The notes beneath the pieces were generated by a model. The model was not told where the DNA came from. It saw only the letters and a program-made list of their open reading frames with translations, and made no database searches. A stretch of 64,000 nt of DNA. It comes from Reichenbachiella faecimaris. Its GTDB lineage: Bacteria; Bacteroidota; Bacteroidia; Cytophagales; Cyclobacteriaceae. Position numbers and translations under genes: made by a program. Shown here in pieces: positions 18,127-26,778 of the stretch (its first letter is position 1; each line of letters opens with the position of its first letter). Where the stretch lies: the NCBI RefSeq assembly GCF_900176375.1, contig NZ_FWYF01000002.1, positions 966,161-1,030,160 of the forward strand, in the 5' to 3' direction.

Positions 18127-20457
18127 TTAATCTTCGTAATAGCCATATCCATAACCATACCCATAAGATCCCTTGCCAGATTTCACTCCATTGAGTATGA
18201 CAGAGAGGTGTTCGAATTTGTTATTAGAAATCAGACTATGGACGGATTTGAGGTAAGAACGTTTCGAATAATCTGCTCGTACCACGTAAATTGGAAGATC
18301 GGCTTTTTTCATTACCAATATACCATCAGTCACTAATCCGACTGGAGGTGAATCCAAAAATATGACATCATATTTCTTTTTCAGCTTTTCAAGAAACTCG
18401 TCAAACCTTGGGCTAAGCAGAAGTTCGGATGGATTGGGAGGCATAGGCCCAGCTGAAATAAAATGAAGATTTTCAAGCTCAGATTCTTGAATACAGTCTT
18501 CCACCTTTTCTTTACCTATCAAAATCGTACTCATTCCTTTTTGAACTTTTTCAGATTCAAACGCAATGTGTACTTTAGGCTTACGCATATCCAGATCCAC
18601 AATTACTACTTTCTGTCCGGCGTATGCGAATACAGCTCCTAAGTTTACGGCAATAAAAGTTTTCCCTTCACCACTTACGGTTGACGTGACTGAAACCAAC
18701 TGATTTTTACCATTGGTAGCCATAAACTCCATATTGGTACGAATCGAGCGCAGCGATTCGCTGATAGAAGATTTTGGATTATTGGTTACTATGAGCTTGG
18801 AATTGGCCAGTTTTTCCTGTTTGTAATTAGGAATGAGCCCCAAAATAGGTGCATGCATGATCTTTTCTAGCTCTTTTTGACTGGTAATCTTATCGTGCAA
18901 CAAAAATTGGATAGCTACAAATAATATACTTATCATAAGCCCAACCACAAGTCCTAATCCATATATAAGTAGGCTTTTTGGGTGGATAGGTGTGTTAGCC
19001 ACTGAGGCTGGAGATAAAATCACAAAATTGGTGACTGTACCAGCTCGTGCGATTTCCAATTCTATTTTGCTCTGAATAAGAGAAAAATAGAACTCTTCCT
19101 GTAGTGTATATAGGCGTCTGTTCTTATTGTAAGAGGTGCCCATGGAAGGTAACTCAACAAAATTGTTCTCTAAAATGGTTCTCTTTTTATTTAGATCTGC
19201 CAAGTCTTGAGCCAGATTGTTTTTGTAGGCCAACAATCGTGAATTTGCCGAATTTTTAGCGATTTCTATTTGCTGATCAAGCCGTTTTATTACTTGAGTG
19301 TTCTCATTGTAAGAGTTAAGTTTTAAGGCACGGTCATTTACCAAATCATTATAACTGTTCACCAGTTCGGTAATTCGCGTCGGCATTTTAAAGATGCTGA
19401 CTTGTTGGCCATTTCTGAAGTTTTCACCCACAAGATCCACTTCTGCCAAGTGCTCCCGCAAATTGTAACGTTGAGAATCAAGTTCGTTGAGCAGTGCAAT
19501 GGTTTTGGTCAAGTCGCTCGATAAATCAGTTGTTCTATTTTTAATAGTAAACTTTTCAAAGTAATCTTCATACTCCACCAGCTCCTTGGAGGTTTTAGCC
19601 ATTTGGGTTTCCAGAAATCTAATTTTTTGTTCTACGGCTTGATTTTTAGCATTCTTGGTGAAAGCCAAATATATGGTGTCAATGGCTTGAAGTAAGTTTC
19701 TGGCTTTGGTCTGGTTGAAGTCAGAAAGAGAGATTTTTATCGTGTTGGCATTGAAGTTGATGGGTTCAACAGTGACATGAGATTCCAGGTAATTAATCAG
19801 TGATTCTTTGCTGTTTAGTACAAAATAGAAATCAATTAAATTTTTCTGATCATCAAAAAAATTGGTTTTCTCTAAAGTAAAACTAAAGTCCTTTGTCACT
19901 ATTGGATTCCCAAATTGCTGTTTCTCCCCAATTCGTCCACCCAGATACTCTGAGGAAATATAGAAATCAGTTTCGTTTAATATTTCAATATCGAAGCGCT
20001 TATCAAGAAGGGCTGAATTTGTCAAATCATATTGTACCTCAAATGGTGAATTGCCATAACGCTCGTCTACCAGATGACTTCTGCCAGGATGATAGTAAGA
20101 AATACCCATCCCAATGGCGTCCACTACTTTACTAAAGAATAGTCTTGACCTAAGAATTTCTATCTCCCCTGCTATACCCTTGATATCTTGTTCGAGCGGA
20201 TTTTGAAGGCCTAATAAATTAGCGTCATTTTTAATGTCTAATTTCAGAATCGATTCGGCACTATATATGGGTTTGGTGTACCTCATATACAAGAAGGAAA
20301 GACTCATTGTTGTGATCAAAATTCCGAGCACCCATGGCCAACCTGAAGCAAAAACTTGCCTAAATTTTTCAAAATCGAAGTTCTCAAACGCACCGTCATT
20401 TTCAGGGTTATGATGACTGCGTATGTCTTGAGGAATATGTACGTTTCTAGGGTTCAA
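18127..20457 (-). CDS. Wzc-like polysaccharide co-polymerase and tyrosine autokinase
   Basis: This 776-residue inner-membrane protein controls polymerisation and export of an exopolysaccharide. It has a helix at about 45-65, a Wzz domain and long periplasmic coiled coil, and a second helix at about 500-520. A cytoplasmic BY-kinase follows, with Walker A TVSGEGKTF (about 593-601), Walker A' VDLDMRKPKVH and Walker B DSPP. The C-terminus is a tyrosine cluster, YGYGYGYGYYED (765-776), the autophosphorylation tail. No in-frame ATG precedes the first helix, and a TTG three bases after the upstream stop is the likely start, implying coupling to the Wza-like gene. The CpsB-like phosphatase lies downstream. 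Confidence 0.92.
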   Translation of the reverse strand: MNPRNVHIPQDIRSHHNPENDGAFENFDFEKFRQVFASGWPWVLGILITTMSLSFLYMRYTKPIYSAESILKLDIKNDANLLGLQNPLEQDIKGIAGEIEILRSRLFFSKVVDAIGMGISYYHPGRSHLVDERYGNSPFEVQYDLTNSALLDKRFDIEILNETDFYISSEYLGGRIGEKQQFGNPIVTKDFSFTLEKTNFFDDQKNLIDFYFVLNSKESLINYLESHVTVEPINFNANTIKISLSDFNQTKARNLLQAIDTIYLAFTKNAKNQAVEQKIRFLETQMAKTSKELVEYEDYFEKFTIKNRTTDLSSDLTKTIALLNELDSQRYNLREHLAEVDLVGENFRNGQQVSIFKMPTRITELVNSYNDLVNDRALKLNSYNENTQVIKRLDQQIEIAKNSANSRLLAYKNNLAQDLADLNKKRTILENNFVELPSMGTSYNKNRRLYTLQEEFYFSLIQSKIELEIARAGTVTNFVILSPASVANTPIHPKSLLIYGLGLVVGLMISILFVAIQFLLHDKITSQKELEKIMHAPILGLIPNYKQEKLANSKLIVTNNPKSSISESLRSIRTNMEFMATNGKNQLVSVTSTVSGEGKTFIAVNLGAVFAYAGQKVVIVDLDMRKPKVHIAFESEKVQKGMSTILIGKEKVEDCIQESELENLHFISAGPMPPNPSELLLSPRFDEFLEKLKKKYDVIFLDSPPVGLVTDGILVMKKADLPIYVVRADYSKRSYLKSVHSLISNNKFEHLSVILNGVKSGKGSYGYGYGYGYYED

Positions 20458-20460
20458 GGA

Positions 20461-21237
20461 TTATAAATTTTGTAATACTAGAATGAGTGCTAACGTACTG
20501 CTCAATAAACTTAGAAGAGGGGCTACATCCTTAGTGCCTTCAATGAATGGCCTTCTCCAGGGTTCGATATAAATAATGTCGCCTGGCTCGATGTCCAGCA
20601 TGGATTGTTTCATGCCAGATACAGTAGATAGGTTGATTTGATAAATTTCTGGATTGGAAAGCTTACCACGAATGACTTTAATATTTTGCGACTTTGAGCC
20701 CATATCCAGCCCTCCAGCTATGGCCAGCACTTCTACAAGTGATACATTCTCATTGGTGAGTGGGATAATTTGCCCACCTGTGGGTGTTGCTCCTAAGACT
20801 ACTACCCGTTTGTTGCTAAACTGTAGTTTTACAAATGACTGCTTATAGAATTCATCATATTTTTTTTGAAGCATGAGTTCAGCTTGGTCAAGCGTCAGAC
20901 TGTCTACTTTAATTTGACCTACTATGGGAAACTTTGCTGTACCATCTGTTTTCACCAAGTAATTAAATGTGGGTCTGTTTTTAAGACCCTGCACATTTTG
21001 TTGGAGCTCATTATTTGGGTCTACGATTCTCTCCCCATCGTTGGTAAATACATCAAGTGAAAGCATGTCATCGACCTGTATGAGGTAATTTTTCTCGGCC
21101 TGCCTCACAGCAGAAGTTAAATCTTGTTCTGTAAAATTGTCGTCCAATTTGAACATAACATCCTGCTTGTATGCTTTGCAGCTAACCAGGAAAATAACAA
21201 TGGCAATTGGAAAAATAAAAGCGTTAAACCTTTTCAC
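20461..21237 (-). CDS. Wza-like polysaccharide export lipoprotein
   Basis: This 258-residue outer-membrane lipoprotein probably forms the export channel that works with the Wzc-like kinase. Starting at GTG 21237 gives a clean lipoprotein signal (MKRFNAFIFPIAIVIFLVSC, lipidated Cys20). An open TTG at 21267 would add ten residues in front of the signal. The polysaccharide export domain includes NYLIQVDDMLSLDVF and the SLBB-like stretch VVVLGATPTGGQIIPL. PGDIIYIEPWRRPF follows, and the protein ends in a hydrophobic helix-like segment (LLSLLSSTLALILVLQNL), consistent with the Wza C-terminal helix. It is the second gene of the operon. Confidence 0.88.
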   Translation of the reverse strand: MKRFNAFIFPIAIVIFLVSCKAYKQDVMFKLDDNFTEQDLTSAVRQAEKNYLIQVDDMLSLDVFTNDGERIVDPNNELQQNVQGLKNRPTFNYLVKTDGTAKFPIVGQIKVDSLTLDQAELMLQKKYDEFYKQSFVKLQFSNKRVVVLGATPTGGQIIPLTNENVSLVEVLAIAGGLDMGSKSQNIKVIRGKLSNPEIYQINLSTVSGMKQSMLDIEPGDIIYIEPWRRPFIEGTKDVAPLLSLLSSTLALILVLQNL

Positions 21238-21291
21238 TATGAGTTGTTTTGGAAGATTTCCATTCAAATCGTAATATAAAACAGAACAAAT

Positions 21292-22410
21292 TTATACAGT
21301 CGATAATTGATTCATAATATTTGAAAGATGTTTTAAATATTGGTTGATAACAATTTGCTCATCAAACTTACTTTCAATCAGTTGTCTCCCCTTTTTTCCC
21401 ATTTCTGAAAGTTCTTCTTCTACCATGTCACAAATCATATTCATTTTATCAGAGAGGTCTGCTGCGTTTCTGTCTTTGCATAGGAGGCCAGTCACTTGAT
21501 CTGACACCACTTCTTTGCATCCAGCTACATTTGTAGTAATAACGGGTCTACCCATAGCTGCAGCCTCTAGCAAGGTGCGTGGAGTACCTTCTCGATAAGA
21601 CGGCAATACAATACAGCTGGCCGCTTCAATATAGGGTTTGACGTTGTCTGTCTCACCTAAGTATTCTACAAAGCCATTGTCATGGGCCTTGGCTATTATT
21701 TCTTCTGGAATACCTCTGGCATGATCAGGATCCAATTTACCCAACAGTTGAAATTTTGCATCTGGATATTTCTTAAGTGTTGTTTCTGCAGCTTCCAAAT
21801 ACTCTAAGACCCCTTTGTCGATAATGAGTCTGGAGATCATAAGAAAGACTTTTCCGCCTGTGATAGGGGCTGTTTTTGTGAACGCCGTTAGATTGATGCC
21901 TGACCCTGGCAGTAAGTCCATATTGAGTTTGGGGAGATCAATTTGGGAAAGAAATGCCTCCTGGTCGTCTGCATTTTGAAAAAATACCAGGTCAGCTTTT
22001 GCGAAAGCATGTTGGTAGAGTTTTTTGGCTATCCAGGAAGAAATACTTCTGGAAAGAAAAACAGTCCCTAGGCCACTGACATTGTTGATTACTGGAATTC
22101 CCAGGGACTTGGCAGCCAATGTCCCATATATATTGGGTTTTACAGTATAATGAAAAGCAATGTCAGGCTTTTGTTGTTGGTATACGGCTTTTAATTGTTT
22201 AAAAAGGGAATAATCCCTAAAAGGATTTGAACCCGTATTGTCCATTGATATGGACACAAAATGACATCCTTCTTCCTCAAGTTTTTTTGAATAGTCGTCT
22301 TGAGGAGCTATGGTGACTACTGTATGTCCTAGTTTCAAAAGCTCTCGAATCAATCCCATTCTGAAATTATAGATGTTCCATGAAGTATTGATTGTTATGG
22401 CTATTTTCAT
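21292..22410 (-). CDS. Family 4-type glycosyltransferase
   Basis: This 372-residue GT-B enzyme transfers a sugar from a nucleotide donor, probably while building the repeat unit of the polysaccharide exported by the downstream genes. The N-terminal Rossmann half begins MKIAITINTSWNIYNFRMG. The C-terminal half has LMISRLIIDKGVLEYLEAA and the donor-binding stretch SYREGTPRTLLEAAAMGRP with the E-x7-E spacing. Donor and acceptor are unknown. It is the only glycosyltransferase in this short operon and its first gene, so other enzymes of the pathway must lie elsewhere. Confidence 0.88.
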   Translation of the reverse strand: MKIAITINTSWNIYNFRMGLIRELLKLGHTVVTIAPQDDYSKKLEEEGCHFVSISMDNTGSNPFRDYSLFKQLKAVYQQQKPDIAFHYTVKPNIYGTLAAKSLGIPVINNVSGLGTVFLSRSISSWIAKKLYQHAFAKADLVFFQNADDQEAFLSQIDLPKLNMDLLPGSGINLTAFTKTAPITGGKVFLMISRLIIDKGVLEYLEAAETTLKKYPDAKFQLLGKLDPDHARGIPEEIIAKAHDNGFVEYLGETDNVKPYIEAASCIVLPSYREGTPRTLLEAAAMGRPVITTNVAGCKEVVSDQVTGLLCKDRNAADLSDKMNMICDMVEEELSEMGKKGRQLIESKFDEQIVINQYLKHLSNIMNQLSTV

Positions 22411-22550
22411 TCTCTAATTCTAAGGCAAAGACATTACTATGTTGCCAAATATATTTAGCCGAGCGATTATGTAGAGTATAGATCGACGAATATTCTATTT
22501 TACTTGATGGAAATCCTAAGAATTGAACAATTTTGCAAAAATCGCATGAA

Positions 22551-23720
22551 ATGGGAGATTATTACGAAACCAAGAAGGAAGTAGAGAAAGCTGTTTTAGT
22601 AGCTCTCTCGCCGAGTAGGCAGTCAGAGGAAAAAACGGATGAGTACTTGGATGAACTTGAGTTTCTGGCAGAGACCTTGGGTATTAAGACAAAAAAAGCG
22701 TTTGTTCAAAAGCTGGATAAGCCTGATATCAGGAGTTTTGTGGGCAAAGGAAAACTTGAAGAAATCATAACTTACGTCAAAGACCAAGAGATTGATGTAG
22801 TGATTTTTGATGATGATTTATCTCCCTCCCAACTCAGAAATTTAGAAAGAGAACTGGAGGTCAAAATTTATGATCGCAGTTTGCTTATTTTAGATATTTT
22901 TCTGAAAAGGGCTCAAACTTCGCAAGCTAAAACCCAGGTAGAACTCGCGAGGTATCAATATTTAATGCCAAGACTGACTCGCATGTGGACTCACCTCGAA
23001 AGGCAGCGAGGTGGTACAGGAACTAGAGGAGGTGCCGGTGAGAAAGAAATCGAAACGGACAGACGTATGATTCGTGATCAAATTTCTGTTCTAAAGAAAA
23101 AGCTTGTTAAAATTGATAAGCAGGGAGAAACCAGAAGAAAAGCTAGAGCTAATGTAGTGAGGGTGGCACTTGTAGGATATACCAATGTTGGTAAATCTAC
23201 CATCATGAACATGCTCTCAAAAGGAGATATTTATGCAAAAAATGAGCTGTTTGCCACTGTTGATTCTACGGTAAGAAAAGTGGTCATCAACACCATTCCT
23301 TTCTTGTTATCTGATACGGTAGGGTTTATCAGAAAGCTTCCACATAATCTTATAGAGTCGTTTAAATCTACATTAGACGAAGTACGAGAAGCAGATATTC
23401 TTTTGCATGTAGTGGATATTTCACACCCTTCATTTGAAGAGCACATGCAAGTAGTAAATGATACCTTACAAGAATTAGGGGCTGCTGACAAGGAGATGAT
23501 TGTTGTTTACAATAAGATTGATCAGCTGACTTCTCCAGATGAAGAAGAAGGTTTCGATTTTGTGGCAGGTATTGATACCACAGCAAAAAACAAAACGAAC
23601 ATATTTATCTCAGCAGTGAAGAAAACTAACACTGCAGAATTCAGAAAGGTGATTTTTGAAAAAGTCAAAAACCACCACATGAAAATTTATCCTAATTATC
23701 TAGCTCCAGAGTACTATTAG
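22551..23720 (+). CDS. hflX: HflX ribosome-associated GTPase
   Basis: This 389-residue GTPase binds the 50S subunit and can split stalled ribosomes under stress. The N-terminal HflX domain includes RSFVGKGKLEEI and DDDLSPSQLRNLE. The glycine-rich linker GGTGTRGGAGEKEIETDRR precedes the G domain with G1 GYTNVGKST (about 209-217), G3 DTVGFI and G4 NKID. An in-frame TTG at 22533 is open, but the ATG at 22551 is the conventional start. The stop overlaps the convergent FISUMP gene in TTAG. Confidence 0.96.
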   Translation: MGDYYETKKEVEKAVLVALSPSRQSEEKTDEYLDELEFLAETLGIKTKKAFVQKLDKPDIRSFVGKGKLEEIITYVKDQEIDVVIFDDDLSPSQLRNLERELEVKIYDRSLLILDIFLKRAQTSQAKTQVELARYQYLMPRLTRMWTHLERQRGGTGTRGGAGEKEIETDRRMIRDQISVLKKKLVKIDKQGETRRKARANVVRVALVGYTNVGKSTIMNMLSKGDIYAKNELFATVDSTVRKVVINTIPFLLSDTVGFIRKLPHNLIESFKSTLDEVREADILLHVVDISHPSFEEHMQVVNDTLQELGAADKEMIVVYNKIDQLTSPDEEEGFDFVAGIDTTAKNKTNIFISAVKKTNTAEFRKVIFEKVKNHHMKIYPNYLAPEYY

Positions 23721-24298
23721 TAATCCTTCACGCAGCGACAGCTGTTCATATTTCGTGCGCTAATCACATCATGCGCTACTTCATTATAGTCGGCATAGAG
23801 TGAAATAAGACCTGCAGTCTTCTTATTTCCAATTTCAGCATCCCACAAATGAGCAGTCTTCCCAATGTCACTAAATTGTCCTTCGACATTCGAAAATCCT
23901 CCCATTAGAATGTTCAAATTGCTTGCACCGCCTTCCTTAAGAGCTGAAGCAGCCGTTTTGTAGCCGCCATAGTTCAACATCAATTCTTGCCATTCAAGCT
24001 GAGTGGAGAGATGCCAACCTTCTGGACAGGCAAGTTTCGCATCTACCCAATTATATAAACGCCCGAACTTCCCGCAGTACGCAGGGTAGTTTTTGTAGCA
24101 TACTGAACCCTCGGTTTCGAAATTCAAGTTTTCAGCCATCCATTCTCTTTCAATAAAAATGCCGCCTTCTAGTTCTATTCTGATCACGGCAGATTTGTAA
24201 GTTTTCCCATCTCTAGAGTCAGTAAAAGAACTCATCTCTTGGGCAAAGGCCCCGAAACAAAGTGAATAAATGGTAAGTAGAGTAAAGATTCTTTTCAT
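23717..24298 (-). CDS. Secreted FISUMP-domain protein
   Basis: This 193-residue exported protein has a signal peptide (MKRIFTLLTIYSLCFGAFAQ). It also has the Fibrobacter succinogenes major paralogous domain hallmarks: WMAENLNF, GRLYNWVDA, CPEGWHLSTQLEWQEL and a C-terminal CRCVKDY. Members are surface or secreted proteins of unknown function with a lectin-like fold. No T9SS sorting tail follows. The 232-base spacer to the next, divergent gene is AT-rich and contains no gene that I can see. Confidence 0.85.
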   Translation of the reverse strand: MKRIFTLLTIYSLCFGAFAQEMSSFTDSRDGKTYKSAVIRIELEGGIFIEREWMAENLNFETEGSVCYKNYPAYCGKFGRLYNWVDAKLACPEGWHLSTQLEWQELMLNYGGYKTAASALKEGGASNLNILMGGFSNVEGQFSDIGKTAHLWDAEIGNKKTAGLISLYADYNEVAHDVISARNMNSCRCVKDY

Positions 24299-24530
24299 GT
24301 TCGATTTATTAAGGTTTAATCGAGGATTAGTTATTAATTCTGAAAATAATACAAAAATTGGCTATATCAGACCAAAAATATAAAATTTCTATGACTCGAC
24401 CTCATTTTGCAAATCTTAAACAATGTATTAAATTTAACAAATATCCATACCAAATGGAATTATCTGCTAATGAGGAAGTTATATATTTCAAAACTAAATA
24501 ATCTATATTTCAGAATAAATCTAACTTGAA

Positions 24531-25232
24531 ATGATCCAAAGGAATATTTCTTCTTATCTACCAATAATTTATCTGTTTACTGTTCTACTCAGTATTTTCA
24601 TTATCCATTTAGGTGAAGTGATAGGGGCACATTATTATCAGATTGAAATTAGGAATATAGACAAGAACAAGAAAAAGGCTTCATTTAAGAAAACCAAGAA
24701 AAAGGCGATTTCAAAAATTAGCGAGAATGAGACACTAAAAGCAGATACTGTCTTAGTGAGTACTGAAGAATTGAGCACTTCTAAAGACTCAATAAAAATG
24801 GAAGCAGCTACTGTAAGCGACTCTGACTTCATTTCAAATTTGATTGGTGAGTATCATTCCAAATGGAAAAATTCTAAAGGGAGAATATCTAGAACGGATG
24901 TGGTAATCAGGTACTACAAGAAAAATAAGGATGAAGATCGGGTATATAAGTTGCGAGATCTTGGTTTTTATATCCACGAGCGGCCAGCTGAAGATGATTT
25001 TGATGATTACGAATCCAACGCTATTTTTTATGGGGATTCGATAAAAAGAGAAGACTTGATTTTAATCGCTCATAATTTGATACAAAATGGAGTTAAGCTT
25101 CAGAGCTTGACTTTGTCAAAGTTCCATGCTGCCTGGAAGGCTCATTCTGTAGAAATTGGTACAGATACCACAGCCCTTGGCGAAAAGCCATTAACCCTTG
25201 CCACACTTAGAAAAAAGTGGGAGTCTATGTAG
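24531..25232 (+). CDS. Unknown single-pass membrane protein
   Basis: I do not recognise this 233-residue protein. It has one hydrophobic helix (about 9-33), then a very lysine-rich stretch (KKKASFKKTKKKAISK) and a low-complexity region to about 95. A compact C-terminal domain follows, with VVIRYYKKNKDEDRVYKLRD, FYGDSIKREDLILIAHNL and a final GTDTTALGEKPLTLATLRKK. The C-terminal domain has a strand-helix pattern vaguely like LytR-C or SPOR-type small domains, but no motif decides this. It lies 9 bases before the prenyltransferase gene and may share its transcript. Confidence 0.6.
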   Translation: MIQRNISSYLPIIYLFTVLLSIFIIHLGEVIGAHYYQIEIRNIDKNKKKASFKKTKKKAISKISENETLKADTVLVSTEELSTSKDSIKMEAATVSDSDFISNLIGEYHSKWKNSKGRISRTDVVIRYYKKNKDEDRVYKLRDLGFYIHERPAEDDFDDYESNAIFYGDSIKREDLILIAHNLIQNGVKLQSLTLSKFHAAWKAHSVEIGTDTTALGEKPLTLATLRKKWESM

Positions 25233-25241
25233 CTTTGATAT

Positions 25242-26114
25242 ATGCAAAGAAGGTCTCATATTCAGTTGCTCATAGATGCCCTACGACTGAGCAGATTCAA
25301 CAATCTGATCATTATTTTTATCACCCAATATGCAGGAGCCATTTTTTTGCTCAATGCTGATTTATCTATCTGGTATGTCATTGGTGATTTCAAGTTTTTT
25401 ATTCTTGTGGTTAGCACGGTTATTATTGCCGCAGCAGGATATTATATCAATGATTATTATGATATTAAAATCGACCTAATCAATAAGCCTGAGCGGGTTA
25501 TCGTGGGCCATACAATCAAACGGCGTCCAGTCATGATTGCCCATACTACGCTAAATGCAGTTGGTATTCTTTTGGGAGCGACAGTTTCGCTTTGGATTGG
25601 AGTTATCAATTTGATTTGTGCTTTTCTGCTATGGTGGTATTCAAATCAGCTTAAGCGGCTTCCTTTTATAGGAAACTTTGTGGTAGCTGGCTTGACAGGG
25701 TCTACCCTTTTAGTGCTTTTGGTTTACTACAGATCCCCAGATTTGTTGACTATAATTTATGCCATATTTGCCTTTGGCATTACGCTCATTAGAGAGATCA
25801 TCAAGGATATTGAAGACATGGAAGGCGATGCTAATTATGACGGCATGACGTTGCCTGTGTATTTTGGCATGCGGAGAACGAAGATTATAGTATTGGTCAT
25901 TATTGTGCCTTTCGTCACCAGTTTGATTGTGTTCTTGCTTAAGATTCAAAATCAGTACTTACTGTATTATTTTGCCACACTGACAATTCCCTTTTTATAC
26001 TTTGTTTACAAGCTCATATATGCCGATACCAAAAAACATTTTGCTTACCTAAGTAGCTATTGCAAATGGCTTATCATTGCAGGAATTTTCAGTATGGTCA
26101 TTCTAAAATTCTAA
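25242..26114 (+). CDS. UbiA-family prenyltransferase
   Basis: This 290-residue, roughly eight-helix inner-membrane enzyme joins a polyprenyl diphosphate to an acceptor. The two Mg-diphosphate motifs are present: NDYYDIKID (70-78) and DIEDMEGD (about 189-196). Bacteroidota homologues of this size are often annotated as geranylgeranylglycerol-phosphate geranylgeranyltransferases. Menaquinone (MenA) or protohaem (CtaB) roles are alternatives, but their usual neighbours are absent. It is followed 9 bases later by purN on the same strand. Confidence 0.85.
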   Translation: MQRRSHIQLLIDALRLSRFNNLIIIFITQYAGAIFLLNADLSIWYVIGDFKFFILVVSTVIIAAAGYYINDYYDIKIDLINKPERVIVGHTIKRRPVMIAHTTLNAVGILLGATVSLWIGVINLICAFLLWWYSNQLKRLPFIGNFVVAGLTGSTLLVLLVYYRSPDLLTIIYAIFAFGITLIREIIKDIEDMEGDANYDGMTLPVYFGMRRTKIIVLVIIVPFVTSLIVFLLKIQNQYLLYYFATLTIPFLYFVYKLIYADTKKHFAYLSSYCKWLIIAGIFSMVILKF

Positions 26115-26123
26115 AGTGTTTCA

Positions 26124-26693
26124 ATGAAAAGACTCGCCATTTTTGCTTCAGGTAGCGGTTCTAATGCTGAACAGATTACTAACTATTTTCAAGACAAAAA
26201 AGAGGCAAGGGTAGATTTGATCTTAACGAACAAACCCAATGCCTTTGTCCTTGAGCGTGCCAGAAAACTCGGAATTGAAAGTTTGGTTTTCAATCGAGAG
26301 GCTTTTTATCGTTCAGATGAAATCATTACAGCGCTGAAGGACAGAAAAATTGATTTAGTTGTTCTGGCGGGATTTTTATGGCTAGTGCCGAATAATCTTA
26401 TTGCGGCATTTCAGAATAGAATTGTCAACATTCATCCTGCACTACTGCCTAAATATGGGGGTAAAGGCATGTACGGAGCGCATGTTCATCACGCAGTGGT
26501 TGCCAATCGGGAAAAAGAAACAGGAATTACCATTCACCTGGTTGATGAAATTTATGATAATGGCGAGATTCTTCGACAGGAAAAGTGTGAAGTATTGGCG
26601 TCAGATACACCAGAAAATGTGGCAGAAAAGATTCACAAATTGGAATATGAATATTTCCCAAAAACCATCGAAGCGTATCTTTCCACATTTTAG
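26124..26693 (+). CDS. purN: Phosphoribosylglycinamide formyltransferase
   Basis: This 189-residue enzyme carries out the third step of de novo purine synthesis, moving a formyl group from 10-formyl-THF to GAR. Diagnostic features are the N-terminal loop FASGSGSNAEQI, NIHPALLPKYGGKGMYG with the catalytic Asn-His pair, and GITIHLVDEIYDNGEIL with the catalytic Asp. The length is normal. It precedes purH by 85 bases, and a separate promoter element lies between them. Confidence 0.95.
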   Translation: MKRLAIFASGSGSNAEQITNYFQDKKEARVDLILTNKPNAFVLERARKLGIESLVFNREAFYRSDEIITALKDRKIDLVVLAGFLWLVPNNLIAAFQNRIVNIHPALLPKYGGKGMYGAHVHHAVVANREKETGITIHLVDEIYDNGEILRQEKCEVLASDTPENVAEKIHKLEYEYFPKTIEAYLSTF

Positions 26694-26747
26694 CGATTTA
26701 GAGGGTAAAACTTTAACGTATTTTTCCACATCTGCTAAATAAATAAG

Positions 26748-26755
26748 TACTTTTG
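26748..26755 (+). promoter_or_regulatory. Candidate -7 element for purH
   Basis: TACTTTTG matches TAnnTTTG, 23 bases before the purH ATG and after the purN stop, so purH may have its own start site. The -33 position reads TTT or CCA rather than TTG. An unusual purine-rich AAGGGGAAA sits just before the ATG. Confidence 0.35.
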
Positions 26756-26778
26756 CCCCTTATTTTTAAAAGGGGAAA

